Origin: Nitrincola tibetensis
GTDB lineage: Bacteria; Pseudomonadota; Gammaproteobacteria; Pseudomonadales; Balneatricaceae
Direction of reading: 5' to 3'
Assembly (NCBI RefSeq): GCF_003284585.1
Contig: NZ_QKRX01000013.1
Location: 27,131 to 91,130, forward strand
Length of the DNA stretch: 64,000 bases
Part shown: one piece after another, positions 39,249 to 49,077 of the stretch
Position numbering within the stretch: position 1 is the stretch's first letter
How the letters are laid out: the number at the start of each line of letters is the position of its first letter
The notes under the pieces: model-generated
The model's input: the letters and a program-made list of their open reading frames with translations, nothing else
What the model was told of the DNA's origin: nothing
The model's database searches: none
Program-made: the position numbers and the translations under genes

Positions 39249-39951
39249 TCTCAATTTACCCGCGCACATTGAATGCAAGAGCTTCTCTAGCCGAGAAGAA
39301 CTGACTCACGCCCTAGTTAATGATGTTGCTCAACAACTAGAAGAAGCGATTCATCAACACCAACAGGCCAGCATGGCTGTTTCGGGTGGACGAACCCCGA
39401 TTCAGCTTTTTCATGAACTCAGCCTAACCCCATTAGACTGGGCTAAGGTTACGCTCACGCTGGCAGATGATCGCTGCTTAAAACATGAACACCCTGACAG
39501 CAATGCAGGCTTAGTTCGCCACACGTTACTTCAGAACTGTGCCAGTGATGCAGCCTTGGTTGCACTATTTGAAGATCGTTTAGATCTAACCTACCAAGAA
39601 CAACAGGCTCAATGCGAAGCCCGTTTGAATCAGGTTAGCGATCCTTTAGATCTCGTCATCCTAGGACTGGGCAACGATGGACACACGGCCTCCTTATTCC
39701 CCTGCTCCGATGATATAGAATCGGCAGTCAATAGCCAGTCGCATTGTGCGTTAGTCACCCCTAAAACAGCACCCTATTCTCGCTTAACTCTGACGCCTAA
39801 ACGCATTCTTAATGCCCGCCGCAGAATTCTGCACATTTGTGGTGAAGACAAACTCCTAACCTTACAGAGCGCGTTAAGCGACGGCCCTTCAATTGAAATG
39901 CCCATTCGCTTCTTTCTTGCACATCCATTAACCATTTATTGGAGCGCCTAA
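39235..39951 (+). CDS. pgl: 6-phosphogluconolactonase
   Basis: Pgl hydrolyses 6-phosphogluconolactone to 6-phosphogluconate. The 238-residue DevB-type protein has [22 protein letters not shown] sequence near residue 45, [19 protein letters not shown], and the phosphate-binding [19 protein letters not shown]. It overlaps zwf and precedes eda by 46 bp. Confidence 0.95.
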   Translation: MKISDLNLPAHIECKSFSSREELTHALVNDVAQQLEEAIHQHQQASMAVSGGRTPIQLFHELSLTPLDWAKVTLTLADDRCLKHEHPDSNAGLVRHTLLQNCASDAALVALFEDRLDLTYQEQQAQCEARLNQVSDPLDLVILGLGNDGHTASLFPCSDDIESAVNSQSHCALVTPKTAPYSRLTLTPKRILNARRRILHICGEDKLLTLQSALSDGPSIEMPIRFFLAHPLTIYWSA

Positions 39952-39997
39952 CTCTCACTTTAGAGTTGGACTCAACGGCAGCTGATCAGGATTGACT

Positions 39998-40669
39998 ATG
40001 AATAACGAAACATTAAAACAACAAAACATCACAGAAATTGACCGTATCTGCAGCCTTAGCCCTGTGATACCAGTATTAACGTTTAATACACTTGATGAAG
40101 TACTTCCAATTGCTGAAGCACTCGTCAAGGGCGGACTACCGGTTCTTGAAGTCACTCTCAGAACCGATATTGCCCTACAAGCGATCAAACTCATCGCTGA
40201 CAGCCTGCCCAACGCACAAGTAGGCGCTGGAACGGTCTTGAATCCAAAACAATATGATGCAGCCTGTGAAGCAGGTGCTACCTTCATCGTGACACCGGGC
40301 TCAACAACAGAACTGCTAGAACATGCACTCACGCACAAAGTGCCTTTATTACCTGGCATTCAAACAATCTCAGAACTAATGCACGCGTATGCTCTGGGTT
40401 ATAAACGCTTTAAATTTTTCCCTGCAGAAGTCTCTGGTGGCGTCAATGCGCTAAAAGCCTTTGCTGGCCCTATTGGAGATGTGCGCTTCTGCCCAACCGG
40501 TGGCATACGCCTTGAAACAGCAGCAGACTATTTGAACCTAAACAATGTCATGTGTGTTGGCGGCTCTTGGCTGACACCGCAAGCACTGATTAATCAGCAA
40601 GACTGGCAAGCGATTCAGCAAATTGCACGAGATACTGTCTTTCAATTACGCCCACACCAAAACATCTAA
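39998..40669 (+). CDS. eda: KDPG aldolase (2-dehydro-3-deoxyphosphogluconate aldolase)
   Basis: Eda splits KDPG into pyruvate and glyceraldehyde-3-phosphate. From the ATG at 39998 the protein has 223 residues. The catalytic glutamate lies in LEVTLRT, the Schiff-base lysine in RFKFFPAEVSGG (about residue 144), and VGAGTVLNPKQYD and FCPTGGI complete the barrel motifs. An in-frame TTG two codons earlier is less likely. It is the last gene of zwf-pgl-eda. Confidence 0.97.
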   Translation: MNNETLKQQNITEIDRICSLSPVIPVLTFNTLDEVLPIAEALVKGGLPVLEVTLRTDIALQAIKLIADSLPNAQVGAGTVLNPKQYDAACEAGATFIVTPGSTTELLEHALTHKVPLLPGIQTISELMHAYALGYKRFKFFPAEVSGGVNALKAFAGPIGDVRFCPTGGIRLETAADYLNLNNVMCVGGSWLTPQALINQQDWQAIQQIARDTVFQLRPHQNI

Positions 40670-40680
40670 TCCTCATACAA

Positions 40681-40706
40681 AAAAACCAGCAATTGCTGGT
40701 TTTTTT
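40681..40706. terminator. Intrinsic terminator after eda
   Basis: ACCAGC-AATT-GCTGGT is flanked by A-tract and T-tract (seven T on the plus strand, A-run on the other side), so it works in both directions for the convergent eda and lacI-type genes. Confidence 0.9.
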
Positions 40707-40724
40707 GCTAAAACGCTTTTGATT

Positions 40725-41780
40725 TTAAGCTGTATAAGGACAACTCTCTCTTACGATCAACTGAGTATCCAGCACAGTATGCTGCTGATCCTTTTGCCCC
40801 AATAAGACTCGTGCTGCGGCCTGACCTTTCTCGACACTTTGCTGATACACTGTTGTCAAAGACGGACGTATATTTTCATCCAAAGGAATACCGTCAAATC
40901 CAACAATATGCAGATCCTGCGGAACAGATAAACCAAGCGCACTTGCCGCCTGCATTGCTGCCAGCGCAATGGTATCACTCATGCATAGCAGTAAAGTTGG
41001 CTGTAAAGACGACAGAATATCGTATACCAGTGGGTAAGCTTGACGATGCGAATTCTCAGGCATACTCCAAACTGGCACATCGTCGAGCGCAATACCAACT
41101 TCTTGCAAAGCCTCTTGATAACCCGACAAGCGCTGCATGCCAAATGAAGATGCAAGATTCAACACTCGCTCCTCCGTCACTCGACAAACGCACTCATCCA
41201 AGACAACCCGAAGCCCAATAATTGCCACTCGTTGATGACCATGCCGCAGGGCATGCATTGCTGCATTTCTTGCTCCCCTGAGATTATCAATAGTGACAGA
41301 GGGAAAACTGTCTAGAGTAAAGTCTACGGTTACAAGGGGTTTGTGCTGCGTTAACAACCGCTGATAGCTGCTTGGACGCCTCATCATGCCGTACACAATA
41401 ATGCCATCAACAAGCGTTTCCAATGAACGCTGCTGCAACACATCTATTTTGTCGAGAGACTGCAGCATTAAACAGTGATACCCCTGCTGATCAAGAACCT
41501 TACCAACACCCGATAAAAACTGGCTATCTACTGGGTCAATCATGCTTTGAGATAATCCATCTGACAAAAGCACGCCCACAATACCACTGCGCTGGTTACG
41601 ACGATTTTTCAGACCATTATTTGGGCCGCTATAGCCCAGCAGCTTGCATTGCTCGATGATTTTTTTACGCAATTGAATAGACAATTGATCGGGGCGATTA
41701 AACGCATTTGAAATGGTTGCCGTTGACACATTAAGTGCTTTAGCAACATCTTTGATCGTAAGTTTGCTGACTGAACCCAT
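40725..41780 (-). CDS. LacI-family transcriptional regulator
   Basis: From the ATG at 41778-41780 the protein has 351 residues: HTH domain KLTIKDVAKALNVSTATISNAFN (about residues 6-28) and a periplasmic-binding-like sugar domain with GIVGVLLSDGL, the GIIVYGMM loop and PQDLHIVGFDGIPL. A start 8 codons upstream is also possible, but it overlaps a hairpin. It lies downstream of the porin gene on the same strand and beside eda, suggesting sugar-responsive control of uptake. The ligand is unknown. Confidence 0.93.
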   Translation of the reverse strand: MGSVSKLTIKDVAKALNVSTATISNAFNRPDQLSIQLRKKIIEQCKLLGYSGPNNGLKNRRNQRSGIVGVLLSDGLSQSMIDPVDSQFLSGVGKVLDQQGYHCLMLQSLDKIDVLQQRSLETLVDGIIVYGMMRRPSSYQRLLTQHKPLVTVDFTLDSFPSVTIDNLRGARNAAMHALRHGHQRVAIIGLRVVLDECVCRVTEERVLNLASSFGMQRLSGYQEALQEVGIALDDVPVWSMPENSHRQAYPLVYDILSSLQPTLLLCMSDTIALAAMQAASALGLSVPQDLHIVGFDGIPLDENIRPSLTTVYQQSVEKGQAAARVLLGQKDQQHTVLDTQLIVRESCPYTA

Positions 41781-41796
41781 TAGTTTGTTCCAAACA

Positions 41797-41819
41797 GGGC
41801 GCATCCTTCAGTTGCGCCC
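41797..41819 (-). terminator. Hairpin just upstream of the lacI-type gene
   Basis: A 7-bp stem GGGCGCA/TGCGCCC lies in the 88-bp gap between the porin stop and the lacI-type start. It has TTTTTG on the plus-strand side and no strong T-run on the minus side. It may be an attenuator of read-through from the porin gene. Confidence 0.45.
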
Positions 41820-41839
41820 CATTTTTGCTTTACAGGCTG

Positions 41840-41877
41840 ACTTTCTAATTGAGTTGAAGGGGGATCAATTAGAAAGT
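41840..41877 (-). terminator. Hairpin spanning the porin stop codon
   Basis: A 13-bp perfect stem ACTTTCTAATTGA/TCAATTAGAAAGT with a 12-nt loop covers the TAA stop (41869-41871) of the porin gene. It is AT-rich and has no T-run, so it is more likely an mRNA 3-prime stabiliser or processing site than a simple terminator. Confidence 0.6.
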
Positions 41878-42852
41878 GTAGTTAAAGCGTAGTCTTAACG
41901 CGTGTAACGTTTTATCAGAGGCAACATTATCGGCCCGTGAAGTTGAACCCGCAAATGTCACACTCGCATTTTGAATATCAAACAGCGGTAATGTATAGGC
42001 AGCGTAAGCCGTCGTGACGTCTGGATCAGCAGCTTGACTTAAAGCGGTTGTTGAGTGAATGATACCGGCCCCAAAACCACCAAGCGTTAGGTTGGCACCG
42101 TAACTGTTAACCTTTACCGTTGATGGCTGACTACGATCTCTTAAGTGCGCCGCACTCAAATTAACCTGAGCATCTCCAAGAGTAAACCCAGCTGTCAAGC
42201 CAACACCACTTGCCTTGTGCGTCGTTTGCGCATCATCAAATTTTTGATGCTCATACCCAGCTGTTAGAGTAAAGCCCTGTCCCACAAATGTGACCGAAGG
42301 ACGAACACCAGTAAATGCCCTCGACTTATCACCTTGACCATAGGCTGTCGCCAGTTCAAAACGAATTTGATCCGATGGATTAGCATGAAATGCAAACTGT
42401 CCTCCATCGCTCACTCGCCCTCGTACCAAGTTGGCTTCATACACACGTGCTGAGCCATCACCCGCATGCATGATGACGGTATCTTTTCCCAAAGGAAATA
42501 AATTAACTGCCTCAAATCGCCCAGCTTGAATATCCCACTGATCAGAACCAAACATCAACCACATATCATCAGTTGCCGTTTTACCATCGGTTTTCAACAA
42601 CCCCGTCCCTTTACCACGGACAAAGTGATCTCCCATGCGATGCTCAGCCATAAAGTTGACTTCCAAACGCCCGCCTTGGTCATAGCTGGATTTACTTGAA
42701 GATGCTTTAACAGCATCCGTATCCAACTCTATATTGGCATCCAATGTTAGGGAAGGTGCTGCAACTGCAACACTTGGAATTCCAGCCATTGCAACAAGTG
42801 CTAAAGAGACACAGGATACCAGTCTTGGCACCCGAAAAGGCGTAAACTTCAT
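41869..42852 (-). CDS. Outer-membrane porin, probably carbohydrate-specific
   Basis: The 327-residue protein has a signal peptide (about 1-31, ending AVAA), alternating beta-strand pattern and a C-terminal phenylalanine in LRLRFNYTF, all typical of a trimeric outer-membrane porin. The mature part begins PSLTLDANIELDTDAVK. It lies beside a LacI-type regulator and eda, which suggests sugar uptake. The exact porin class cannot be confirmed by eye. Confidence 0.85.
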   Translation of the reverse strand: MKFTPFRVPRLVSCVSLALVAMAGIPSVAVAAPSLTLDANIELDTDAVKASSSKSSYDQGGRLEVNFMAEHRMGDHFVRGKGTGLLKTDGKTATDDMWLMFGSDQWDIQAGRFEAVNLFPLGKDTVIMHAGDGSARVYEANLVRGRVSDGGQFAFHANPSDQIRFELATAYGQGDKSRAFTGVRPSVTFVGQGFTLTAGYEHQKFDDAQTTHKASGVGLTAGFTLGDAQVNLSAAHLRDRSQPSTVKVNSYGANLTLGGFGAGIIHSTTALSQAADPDVTTAYAAYTLPLFDIQNASVTFAGSTSRADNVASDKTLHALRLRFNYTF

Positions 42853-43357
42853 TTTCTCACCATGCTTATTGTATTTATTTGGTTAATTTACATAAAAATA
42901 ACAACTAAAAAGTCATTCAGTGGGCTTTAAAGTCGATAAAAGGAGTGTATTTAATTTTAGACCAGTGAATCAAGTGTAAAATTTACTTAAATTTTACTTA
43001 TCTTTTGTGCACTCGCAAAATATTAACCAAAGGATCACAATCGATTGATAGAGTGTGAGCTCTAATTTAAGTTTTTTGATACTCTTTGTTTAAATAGAAT
43101 GGAAATAAAGAAACTAACGCCCTGTTAAGCTTTAGTTTAATGTGCTTTTATTTAGCCTTCTGCTTAAGCTTAAGTGAGCAAAACGTTTGAAATATTGCTT
43201 TATTTCAACAAAGAGGTGGTCACATTCCAGCACGACTGGCGTAGAATCGATCTTATGTACTGCTGTTGGAACAAGATACTGCATACACTTTTTGCGCTTA
43301 CCTTCTACACTTAAAGAGTGCCTTAAAAAACCATGCATTCTTCACGAGGCCAGTGAT
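42853..43357. other. AT-rich divergent promoter region of the porin and sensor genes
   Basis: This 505-bp stretch has no convincing gene. It contains the palindrome at 42976-42986, a second TAAATTTTACTT copy just after it, and the TAAGCTTAAG palindrome near 43165. Open frames that run through its right part overlap the signal-peptide start of the next gene and look spurious. Confidence 0.5.
42976..42986. promoter_or_regulatory. Palindromic box upstream of the porin gene
   Basis: GTAAAATTTAC is a perfect 5-bp-arm palindrome, about 125 bp before the porin ATG. It resembles the GTAAATTTAC box before pgi and the box before zwf. Confidence 0.4.
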
Positions 43358-45457
43358 TTGAAATTGCGTTCTAAGCTTGGTCAACCTTCTCTGTACTTAT
43401 GCATAACTCTTTGGGGTTTTATGCTTGTGTCGACCAGTGCATTTGGGTTAGAAAAAGTCAGCTTACAGCTAAAATGGACTCACGCATTTCAGTTTGCAGG
43501 CTACTATGCCGCTATCGATCAGGGGTTTTACGAGCAAGCGGGTCTTGAAGTAAGCCTGATTGAAGGAGCTCCCGGCATTAATGCAACTCAACAGGTTATC
43601 TCTCGACAAACTGACTTTGGCGTAGGGACCAGCAGTCTATTGCTGGACTTAGATCAGGGCAACGAAGTGGTTCTGCTTGCCAATATTTTTCAGCACTCAC
43701 CCCAAGTGATTATTTCGAAAGCGGACACGGCCCTGCAAAGCATCCATACCATTGCCGACAAACCGATCATGCTAGAAGAAGGTGCCGACGAGCTAATCGC
43801 GTATCTAATGTATGAAAGCATTTTTCTTGACCAAGAAAAGCGTTTACCTCATACCTTTTCGATTGAGGATTTAATGACCGGAAACGTCGATGCCATGTCG
43901 GCTTATATTACACATGAGCCCTATTACTTAGACTTAGCCAACTTCCGGTACCATATCTACACACCCCGCTCGGTCGGAATCGATTTTTACGGTGACAATC
44001 TCTTTACCAGCAAAGCCTTCGCCCAACAGCGTCCTGACATTGTCAGCGCATTCACCCAAGCAAGCCTAAAGGGTTGGACTTATGCCTTACAAAATCCTGA
44101 ATACATCATCGAATTGATTCTGGAGCAGTACACTCAAACACATAGCGCATCATTTCTTCAATTTGAAGCGAGTCGTATGCATCAGTTGATTAGACCAGAG
44201 CTAATTGAGATAGGTTACATCAACCCTGGAAGATGGGCGCATATTCACAACACCTATCAATCCTTGAATCTTTTGTCGACCACTCTTGACCTATCTGAGT
44301 TTGTATTCAAGCATCCCAGCCATAAAATTCAGTCCTGGTTCGCTCCACTAATCATAACCTCGCTTATAGCTTCATTGGTGAGCGGAATTGCCTTGTATAT
44401 TTATCGAGTCAATCTAAAACTAAACACTCTCTTACGTCAAAAAAATAAAGCAGCCGTATTGCAGCGTCATAGAAACAAACTATTGGAAATGATTGCAGCA
44501 GATCAACCAATTGAACTTATCCTACAAGAGACCGTACTTAGCGTTGAAGCCTATAACCCGAAAACATTTTGCAGCATTTTACTGTATCATCCCGACACTG
44601 AAACGCTTCACATTGGTGCTGCACCATCCTTACCTAAAGAGTATAATCAAGCTATTGATGGCATAAAAATTGGCCCCACTGTTGGCGCATGCGGCAGCGC
44701 TGCCTACTTAAAAAAACGCGTCATTACAGCCGATATCGACCTACATCCTTTCTGGAAAAACTATAAACACCTGCCTCTTAAACATGGCCTCAAAGCCTGT
44801 TGGTCAGAGCCCATTATGCGGAAAAATGGACAGCTCTTAGGGACGTTCGCCATTTATCACACCAAAGTGTCTGAGCCAACCTTCGATGATATTCAACTCA
44901 TCCGTGAAAGTGCTCAGCTTGCTGAAATTGCGATTGAGCGTCACTTAGCCTATGACGAATTACGTAAAAGTGAAGAGCGCCATCGTCATCTTGCACAACA
45001 TGATCCACTCACGGGCTTGGCCAATCGCTCACTTTTTTCAGACAGACTTGATCAATCGCTCAAACATGCAAAACGCCATTCCTCATCCTTTGCAGTCCTA
45101 TTAATCGACTTAAATGGCTTTAAACCTATTAATGATGAGTTTGGTCATAACTTCGGTGATTTAGTGCTAAAAGAAGTTGCTGACAGACTCACTCTAATCG
45201 TTAGAGAATCTGATACAGTCAGCCGCATAGGTGGAGATGAATTTGTGATTTTATTGCACAACGTAGACTCATTAGTCACAGCTCGACAAGTGGTCGATAA
45301 AATCCATCTGGCATTTGCTAATCCTTTTTGCGAACCTAACTCTGTTACTCTTAGCTGCAGCATTGGTATCGCCCTCTATCCTGATGATGGCGAAAGTGAA
45401 ATTGAACTCACTCAGGTTGCTGACCTGCGTATGTATCAAAACAAACAAGGTCGATAA
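43358..45457 (+). CDS. Membrane sensor diguanylate cyclase: NMT1-like, GAF and GGDEF domains
   Basis: The 699-residue protein starts with TTG at 43358 (preceded by GAGG), which gives a signal peptide ending SAFG. Domains in order: an NMT1/SsuA-like periplasmic-binding domain (about residues 28-300, LQLKWTHAFQFAGYYAAIDQ), a membrane helix (about 330-350), a GAF domain (about 375-515, with SILLYHPDTETLHIGAAPSL and GACGSAAYLKKRV), and a GGDEF domain with intact SRIGGDEFVILL. It should make c-di-GMP in response to a small periplasmic ligand. A longer frame starting at 43187 adds an unrelated N-terminus and is not supported. Confidence 0.88.
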   Translation: MKLRSKLGQPSLYLCITLWGFMLVSTSAFGLEKVSLQLKWTHAFQFAGYYAAIDQGFYEQAGLEVSLIEGAPGINATQQVISRQTDFGVGTSSLLLDLDQGNEVVLLANIFQHSPQVIISKADTALQSIHTIADKPIMLEEGADELIAYLMYESIFLDQEKRLPHTFSIEDLMTGNVDAMSAYITHEPYYLDLANFRYHIYTPRSVGIDFYGDNLFTSKAFAQQRPDIVSAFTQASLKGWTYALQNPEYIIELILEQYTQTHSASFLQFEASRMHQLIRPELIEIGYINPGRWAHIHNTYQSLNLLSTTLDLSEFVFKHPSHKIQSWFAPLIITSLIASLVSGIALYIYRVNLKLNTLLRQKNKAAVLQRHRNKLLEMIAADQPIELILQETVLSVEAYNPKTFCSILLYHPDTETLHIGAAPSLPKEYNQAIDGIKIGPTVGACGSAAYLKKRVITADIDLHPFWKNYKHLPLKHGLKACWSEPIMRKNGQLLGTFAIYHTKVSEPTFDDIQLIRESAQLAEIAIERHLAYDELRKSEERHRHLAQHDPLTGLANRSLFSDRLDQSLKHAKRHSSSFAVLLIDLNGFKPINDEFGHNFGDLVLKEVADRLTLIVRESDTVSRIGGDEFVILLHNVDSLVTARQVVDKIHLAFANPFCEPNSVTLSCSIGIALYPDDGESEIELTQVADLRMYQNKQGR

Positions 45458-45622
45458 CCCCCCCTTTCCTTCATTTTTTCCTTCTTTGGTCTAGGCTTTA
45501 CAAATAAGCAGCAGAGTATTACATTCTCTGCGTTGAACTGTTTAGGGTGATCCCCTAGGCAATTCAATTATCGACAATCGACACAATCGATAGTCACCAC
45601 AATAAGAACAAGAAGGTACATT

Positions 45623-46813
45623 ATGACTGATAAACGCAAGACAGATGCGCTGATCGTGCATCGACCTGTATTTATTGATAGCTCTCAACTGAGCATCCCC
45701 ACATTGCGGATTCTCAAGGATGATGGAACGCTATACCCTGACGCCAGTTTGCCTGATATTGATGAGGCACTCGCACTCAAAATTTACGATACATTCCTCT
45801 TCATTCGTGCCTTAGACGAGCGTATGCTCGCCTCGCAACGTCAAGGCCGCATTAGTTTCTACATGACAGAAACGGGCGAGGAAGCCGCAGATATTGGCAG
45901 TACAGCCGCTTTAACGGCTGATGATATGATCATGGCACAGTATCGTGAGCAAGGCGCACTCGCCTTTAGAGGCTTCAGCCTTGATCAATTCATGAATCAA
46001 ATCTTCTCAAACGAGTTGGACCTTGGCAAAGGACGCCAAATGCCAATTCATTATGGTTCGCAAGCGCTGAACTATATGACCATCTCATCGCCACTTGGCA
46101 CACAAATTCCGCAAGCAACCGGTTATGCCTTTGCATTAAAAACGCAGAATAAACCCAACTGCGTTATTTGTTACTTTGGTGAAGGTGCAGCCTCCGAGGG
46201 GGACTTCCATGCCGCATTGAACATGGCGGGGGTTTTTAAAGTGCCCGTTATTTTCTTTTGTCGCAATAATGGGTATGCCATTTCAACGCCCGCTCACGAA
46301 CAGTTCGCTGGGGATGGTATTGCTTCACGTGGGGTCGGCTATGGCATCAAAACACTGCGCGTTGATGGTAACGATGTGTTGGCCGTGCTTAAAGCCACAC
46401 AAGAGGCTCGAAAAATGGCCGTTGAACAGCACGAGCCTGTTTTGATTGAAGCCATGACCTATCGCTTAGGCGCTCACTCCAGTTCAGATGACCCCAGCGG
46501 TTATCGTAATAAATCCGAAGAGGAAACCTGGCGAGCAAAATGCCCAGTACTGCGCTTTAAACTGTGGCTAATCGCACAAGGCTGGTGGGATGAAGACAAA
46601 GAAGAGCATCATAAACAGGCCCATCGAACAGCCATTATGGGTGCTATGAAAAAAGCGGAAAAGATCCCCGCACCAACGTTAGAAGACTTATTCAGCGATG
46701 TCTATGACACGCCTCCATGGCATTTACAGGAACAATATGACGCCTTAAAAGCCCATATCCGTAAATACCCCGATGCTTATCCTAAAACATCCTGGAGGCT
46801 TGACCATGAGTAA
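45623..46813 (+). CDS. bkdA1: Branched-chain 2-oxoacid dehydrogenase E1 alpha subunit
   Basis: The 396-residue protein is a TPP-dependent E1 alpha: the TPP/Mg motif [20 protein letters not shown] to [10 protein letters not shown] (about 190-225) and the E1-alpha loop [16 protein letters not shown] (about 285-300), typical of branched-chain rather than pyruvate dehydrogenase. With E1 beta and E2 it decarboxylates 2-oxoacids from valine, leucine and isoleucine. The stop overlaps the E1 beta start by 8 bp. Confidence 0.93.
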   Translation: MTDKRKTDALIVHRPVFIDSSQLSIPTLRILKDDGTLYPDASLPDIDEALALKIYDTFLFIRALDERMLASQRQGRISFYMTETGEEAADIGSTAALTADDMIMAQYREQGALAFRGFSLDQFMNQIFSNELDLGKGRQMPIHYGSQALNYMTISSPLGTQIPQATGYAFALKTQNKPNCVICYFGEGAASEGDFHAALNMAGVFKVPVIFFCRNNGYAISTPAHEQFAGDGIASRGVGYGIKTLRVDGNDVLAVLKATQEARKMAVEQHEPVLIEAMTYRLGAHSSSDDPSGYRNKSEEETWRAKCPVLRFKLWLIAQGWWDEDKEEHHKQAHRTAIMGAMKKAEKIPAPTLEDLFSDVYDTPPWHLQEQYDALKAHIRKYPDAYPKTSWRLDHE

Positions 46814-47783
46814 AATCAACCTATTGCAAGCGATCAACCAAGCTCTCGATAGCACTCTGGCGCAAAATGACCTTGCTATCTGTTTTGGTGAAGATGTCGG
46901 ACATTTTGGTGGTGTCTTTCGTGCTACCAGCCATTTGCAAGAAAAGTACGGAAAACAACGGTGCTTTAACACACCCCTAACTGAGCAAGGCATTATCGGC
47001 TTTGCCAATGGGGCTGCAGCGCAAGGCATGACAGCCATTGCTGAAATTCAGTTCGCCGACTATATTTTTCCGGCATTTGATCAAATCGTTAATGAGTCCG
47101 CTAAATTTCGTTACCGTTCAGGCAATGAATTTAACGTCGGTAGCCTGACCATCCGCACCCCTTATGGTGGCGGTATTAATGGCGCCCACTATCACTCGCA
47201 ATCACCCGAAGCCTATTTTACGCACACACCCGGCTTGAAAATTGTGGTTCCGCGCAATCCTTACCAAGCCAAAGGCTTGTTATTGGCATCGATTCGCGAT
47301 CCTAACCCCATCATTTTCTTTGAGCCTAAAAAACTCTACCGCGCCTCTGTCGGAGAAGTCCCCGACGAAGACTATGAACTTCCCTTAGGCAAAGGCGAAG
47401 TGCTACGTGAAGGGACGGATATTACGCTAGTGGCTTGGGGGGCACAGGTAGAAGCCATTGAAAAAGCCGCCGACATGGCCGCCGAACAAGGCATTTCTTG
47501 CGAACTTATAGACCTACGGACTCTACTTCCTTGGGATAGAGACCTGCTCGCACTCTCTGTTAAAAAAACCGGTCGTTTAATCATTAACCATGAAGCCCCT
47601 AAAACTTCAGGTTTTGGAGCTGAAATTGCCGCCGCAATTCAAGAGGAATGCTTCCTCTATTTGGAATCACCCATCATACGAGTCACAGGCTTGGACACCC
47701 CCTTCCCCTTGGCTTTAGAGAAAGAGTACATGCCCGATGCTTTGAAAACCTTCGAAGCCATTAAGGCCAGCATGACTTTTTGA
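46806..47783 (+). CDS. bkdA2: Branched-chain 2-oxoacid dehydrogenase E1 beta subunit
   Basis: From the ATG at 46806, preceded by TGGAGG, the protein has 325 residues and the E1 beta markers [37 protein letters not shown], and [20 protein letters not shown]. It pairs with the E1 alpha subunit to form the alpha2-beta2 decarboxylase. The E2 gene starts 27 bp later. Confidence 0.94.
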   Translation: MSKINLLQAINQALDSTLAQNDLAICFGEDVGHFGGVFRATSHLQEKYGKQRCFNTPLTEQGIIGFANGAAAQGMTAIAEIQFADYIFPAFDQIVNESAKFRYRSGNEFNVGSLTIRTPYGGGINGAHYHSQSPEAYFTHTPGLKIVVPRNPYQAKGLLLASIRDPNPIIFFEPKKLYRASVGEVPDEDYELPLGKGEVLREGTDITLVAWGAQVEAIEKAADMAAEQGISCELIDLRTLLPWDRDLLALSVKKTGRLIINHEAPKTSGFGAEIAAAIQEECFLYLESPIIRVTGLDTPFPLALEKEYMPDALKTFEAIKASMTF

Positions 47784-47810
47784 TGAATTGATTTTAATAG
47801 GAGCATTACC

Positions 47811-49064
47811 ATGAAAATTGATTTTATTCTTCCCGATATAGGTGAAGGCATCGTTGAGTGCGAGCTGGTCGAGTGGCATATTCACGAAGGACAGAACATC
47901 CAAGAGGATCAACCCGTTGCCGACGTCATGACCGACAAAGCACTGGTCGAAATTACCTCTATGCACACGGGCGTCATTACAAAACTCTACTATGCTCAAG
48001 GCGAAATTGCGAAGGTGCACCAACCTCTGTTTGAGATTGAGGTAGTAAGTGACACTGAAGGATTAGTAGTTGAGACAGAGGTTGCAGATTCAAAGGTAGC
48101 CTGTGAGATAGCAACTCCAACTGACGACATAGCATCGGCCACCGCAACCAACTCAGCACTCACCTGTCCGATGACACAGTCATCCAAGGCGATTGCCAGC
48201 CCTGCCGTCAGACGACTCGCCAGAGAAATGAGTCTTGACCTAACTCAGGTAAAGGGGTCTGGCAAAAATGGACGTGTGCTCAAAGAAGACCTACTTGAGC
48301 CGTCATCCGTCGACGCAACACACACTCCAGCTCAACCCGTAAGCGCGCCCCAGTCTTCGGGTATTCGTATTGAAGCCATAAAAGGTGTTCGTGCCGTCAT
48401 GGCTCGACAAATGGCAGACTCCGTGCGCAGCATCCCTCACTTCACCTATGCGGAAGAGATTGATGTTACCCAGCTTGACGCTGTCCGCCGTGAACTCAAG
48501 CCCCAGTTTGAAGCCGAAGGCCTATCACTCAGCCTAATGCCTTTTTTCATGAAAGCACTGGCACTGTCGTTGCAAGCCTATCCTATTTTGAACAGCCGAC
48601 TGAACGAAGACGCAACCGAAATTCATTACCTAGATGACATTAACATCGGCATGGCGGCCGACACCCCTATCGGACTTTTGGTTCCCAATGTAAAACGTGT
48701 TCAGGATTTATCTTTGCTTGAACTCACTCGCAAACTCAATGAACTGACACATGCTGCAAGACAAGGGAAACTATCAGCAGATGATATGAAGGGCGGTAGC
48801 ATTACAATTTCGAACATAGGCGCCATAGGTGGGACAGTTGCGACCCCTATCATCAATAAGCCAGAAGTGGCGATTGTTGCTCTCGGACGCATACAAACCC
48901 TGCCTCGCTTTGATGCGAACGGCAATGTCATTGCGGCTAAGATATTACATGCAAGCTGGTCTGGTGATCATCGTCTTTTAGATGGTGCAACCATGGCACG
49001 CTTCTGTTGTCACTGGAAGGCCTATCTTGAGAACCCCTTACGGATGCTGGCTGAATTGAAGTAA
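47811..49064 (+). CDS. bkdB: Dihydrolipoamide acyltransferase, branched-chain E2
   Basis: The 417-residue E2 has one lipoyl domain (about 1-78, lipoyl lysine in MTDKALVEI), a peripheral subunit-binding domain (about 125-165, ASPAVRRLAREMSLDLTQVKG) and the catalytic domain (about 185-417) ending with SWSGDHRLLDGATMARF, where the DHRxxDG motif holds the catalytic histidine. No E3 (lpdA) gene follows; the complex must use an E3 encoded elsewhere. Confidence 0.94.
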   Translation: MKIDFILPDIGEGIVECELVEWHIHEGQNIQEDQPVADVMTDKALVEITSMHTGVITKLYYAQGEIAKVHQPLFEIEVVSDTEGLVVETEVADSKVACEIATPTDDIASATATNSALTCPMTQSSKAIASPAVRRLAREMSLDLTQVKGSGKNGRVLKEDLLEPSSVDATHTPAQPVSAPQSSGIRIEAIKGVRAVMARQMADSVRSIPHFTYAEEIDVTQLDAVRRELKPQFEAEGLSLSLMPFFMKALALSLQAYPILNSRLNEDATEIHYLDDINIGMAADTPIGLLVPNVKRVQDLSLLELTRKLNELTHAARQGKLSADDMKGGSITISNIGAIGGTVATPIINKPEVAIVALGRIQTLPRFDANGNVIAAKILHASWSGDHRLLDGATMARFCCHWKAYLENPLRMLAELK

Positions 49065-49077
49065 CAAGGGGGTTCAG

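Noticed and set aside
43187..43357. 5-prime extension of the sensor diguanylate cyclase
   Set aside because: It adds 57 residues with no similarity ahead of a clear signal peptide; a ribosome site and TTG at 43358 explain the start better.
45570..45592. Repeated ATCGACA motif and TATCGA/TCGATA arms before the E1 alpha gene
   Set aside because: The repeat is short and imperfect and no regulator gene for it is adjacent, so I do not call an operator.
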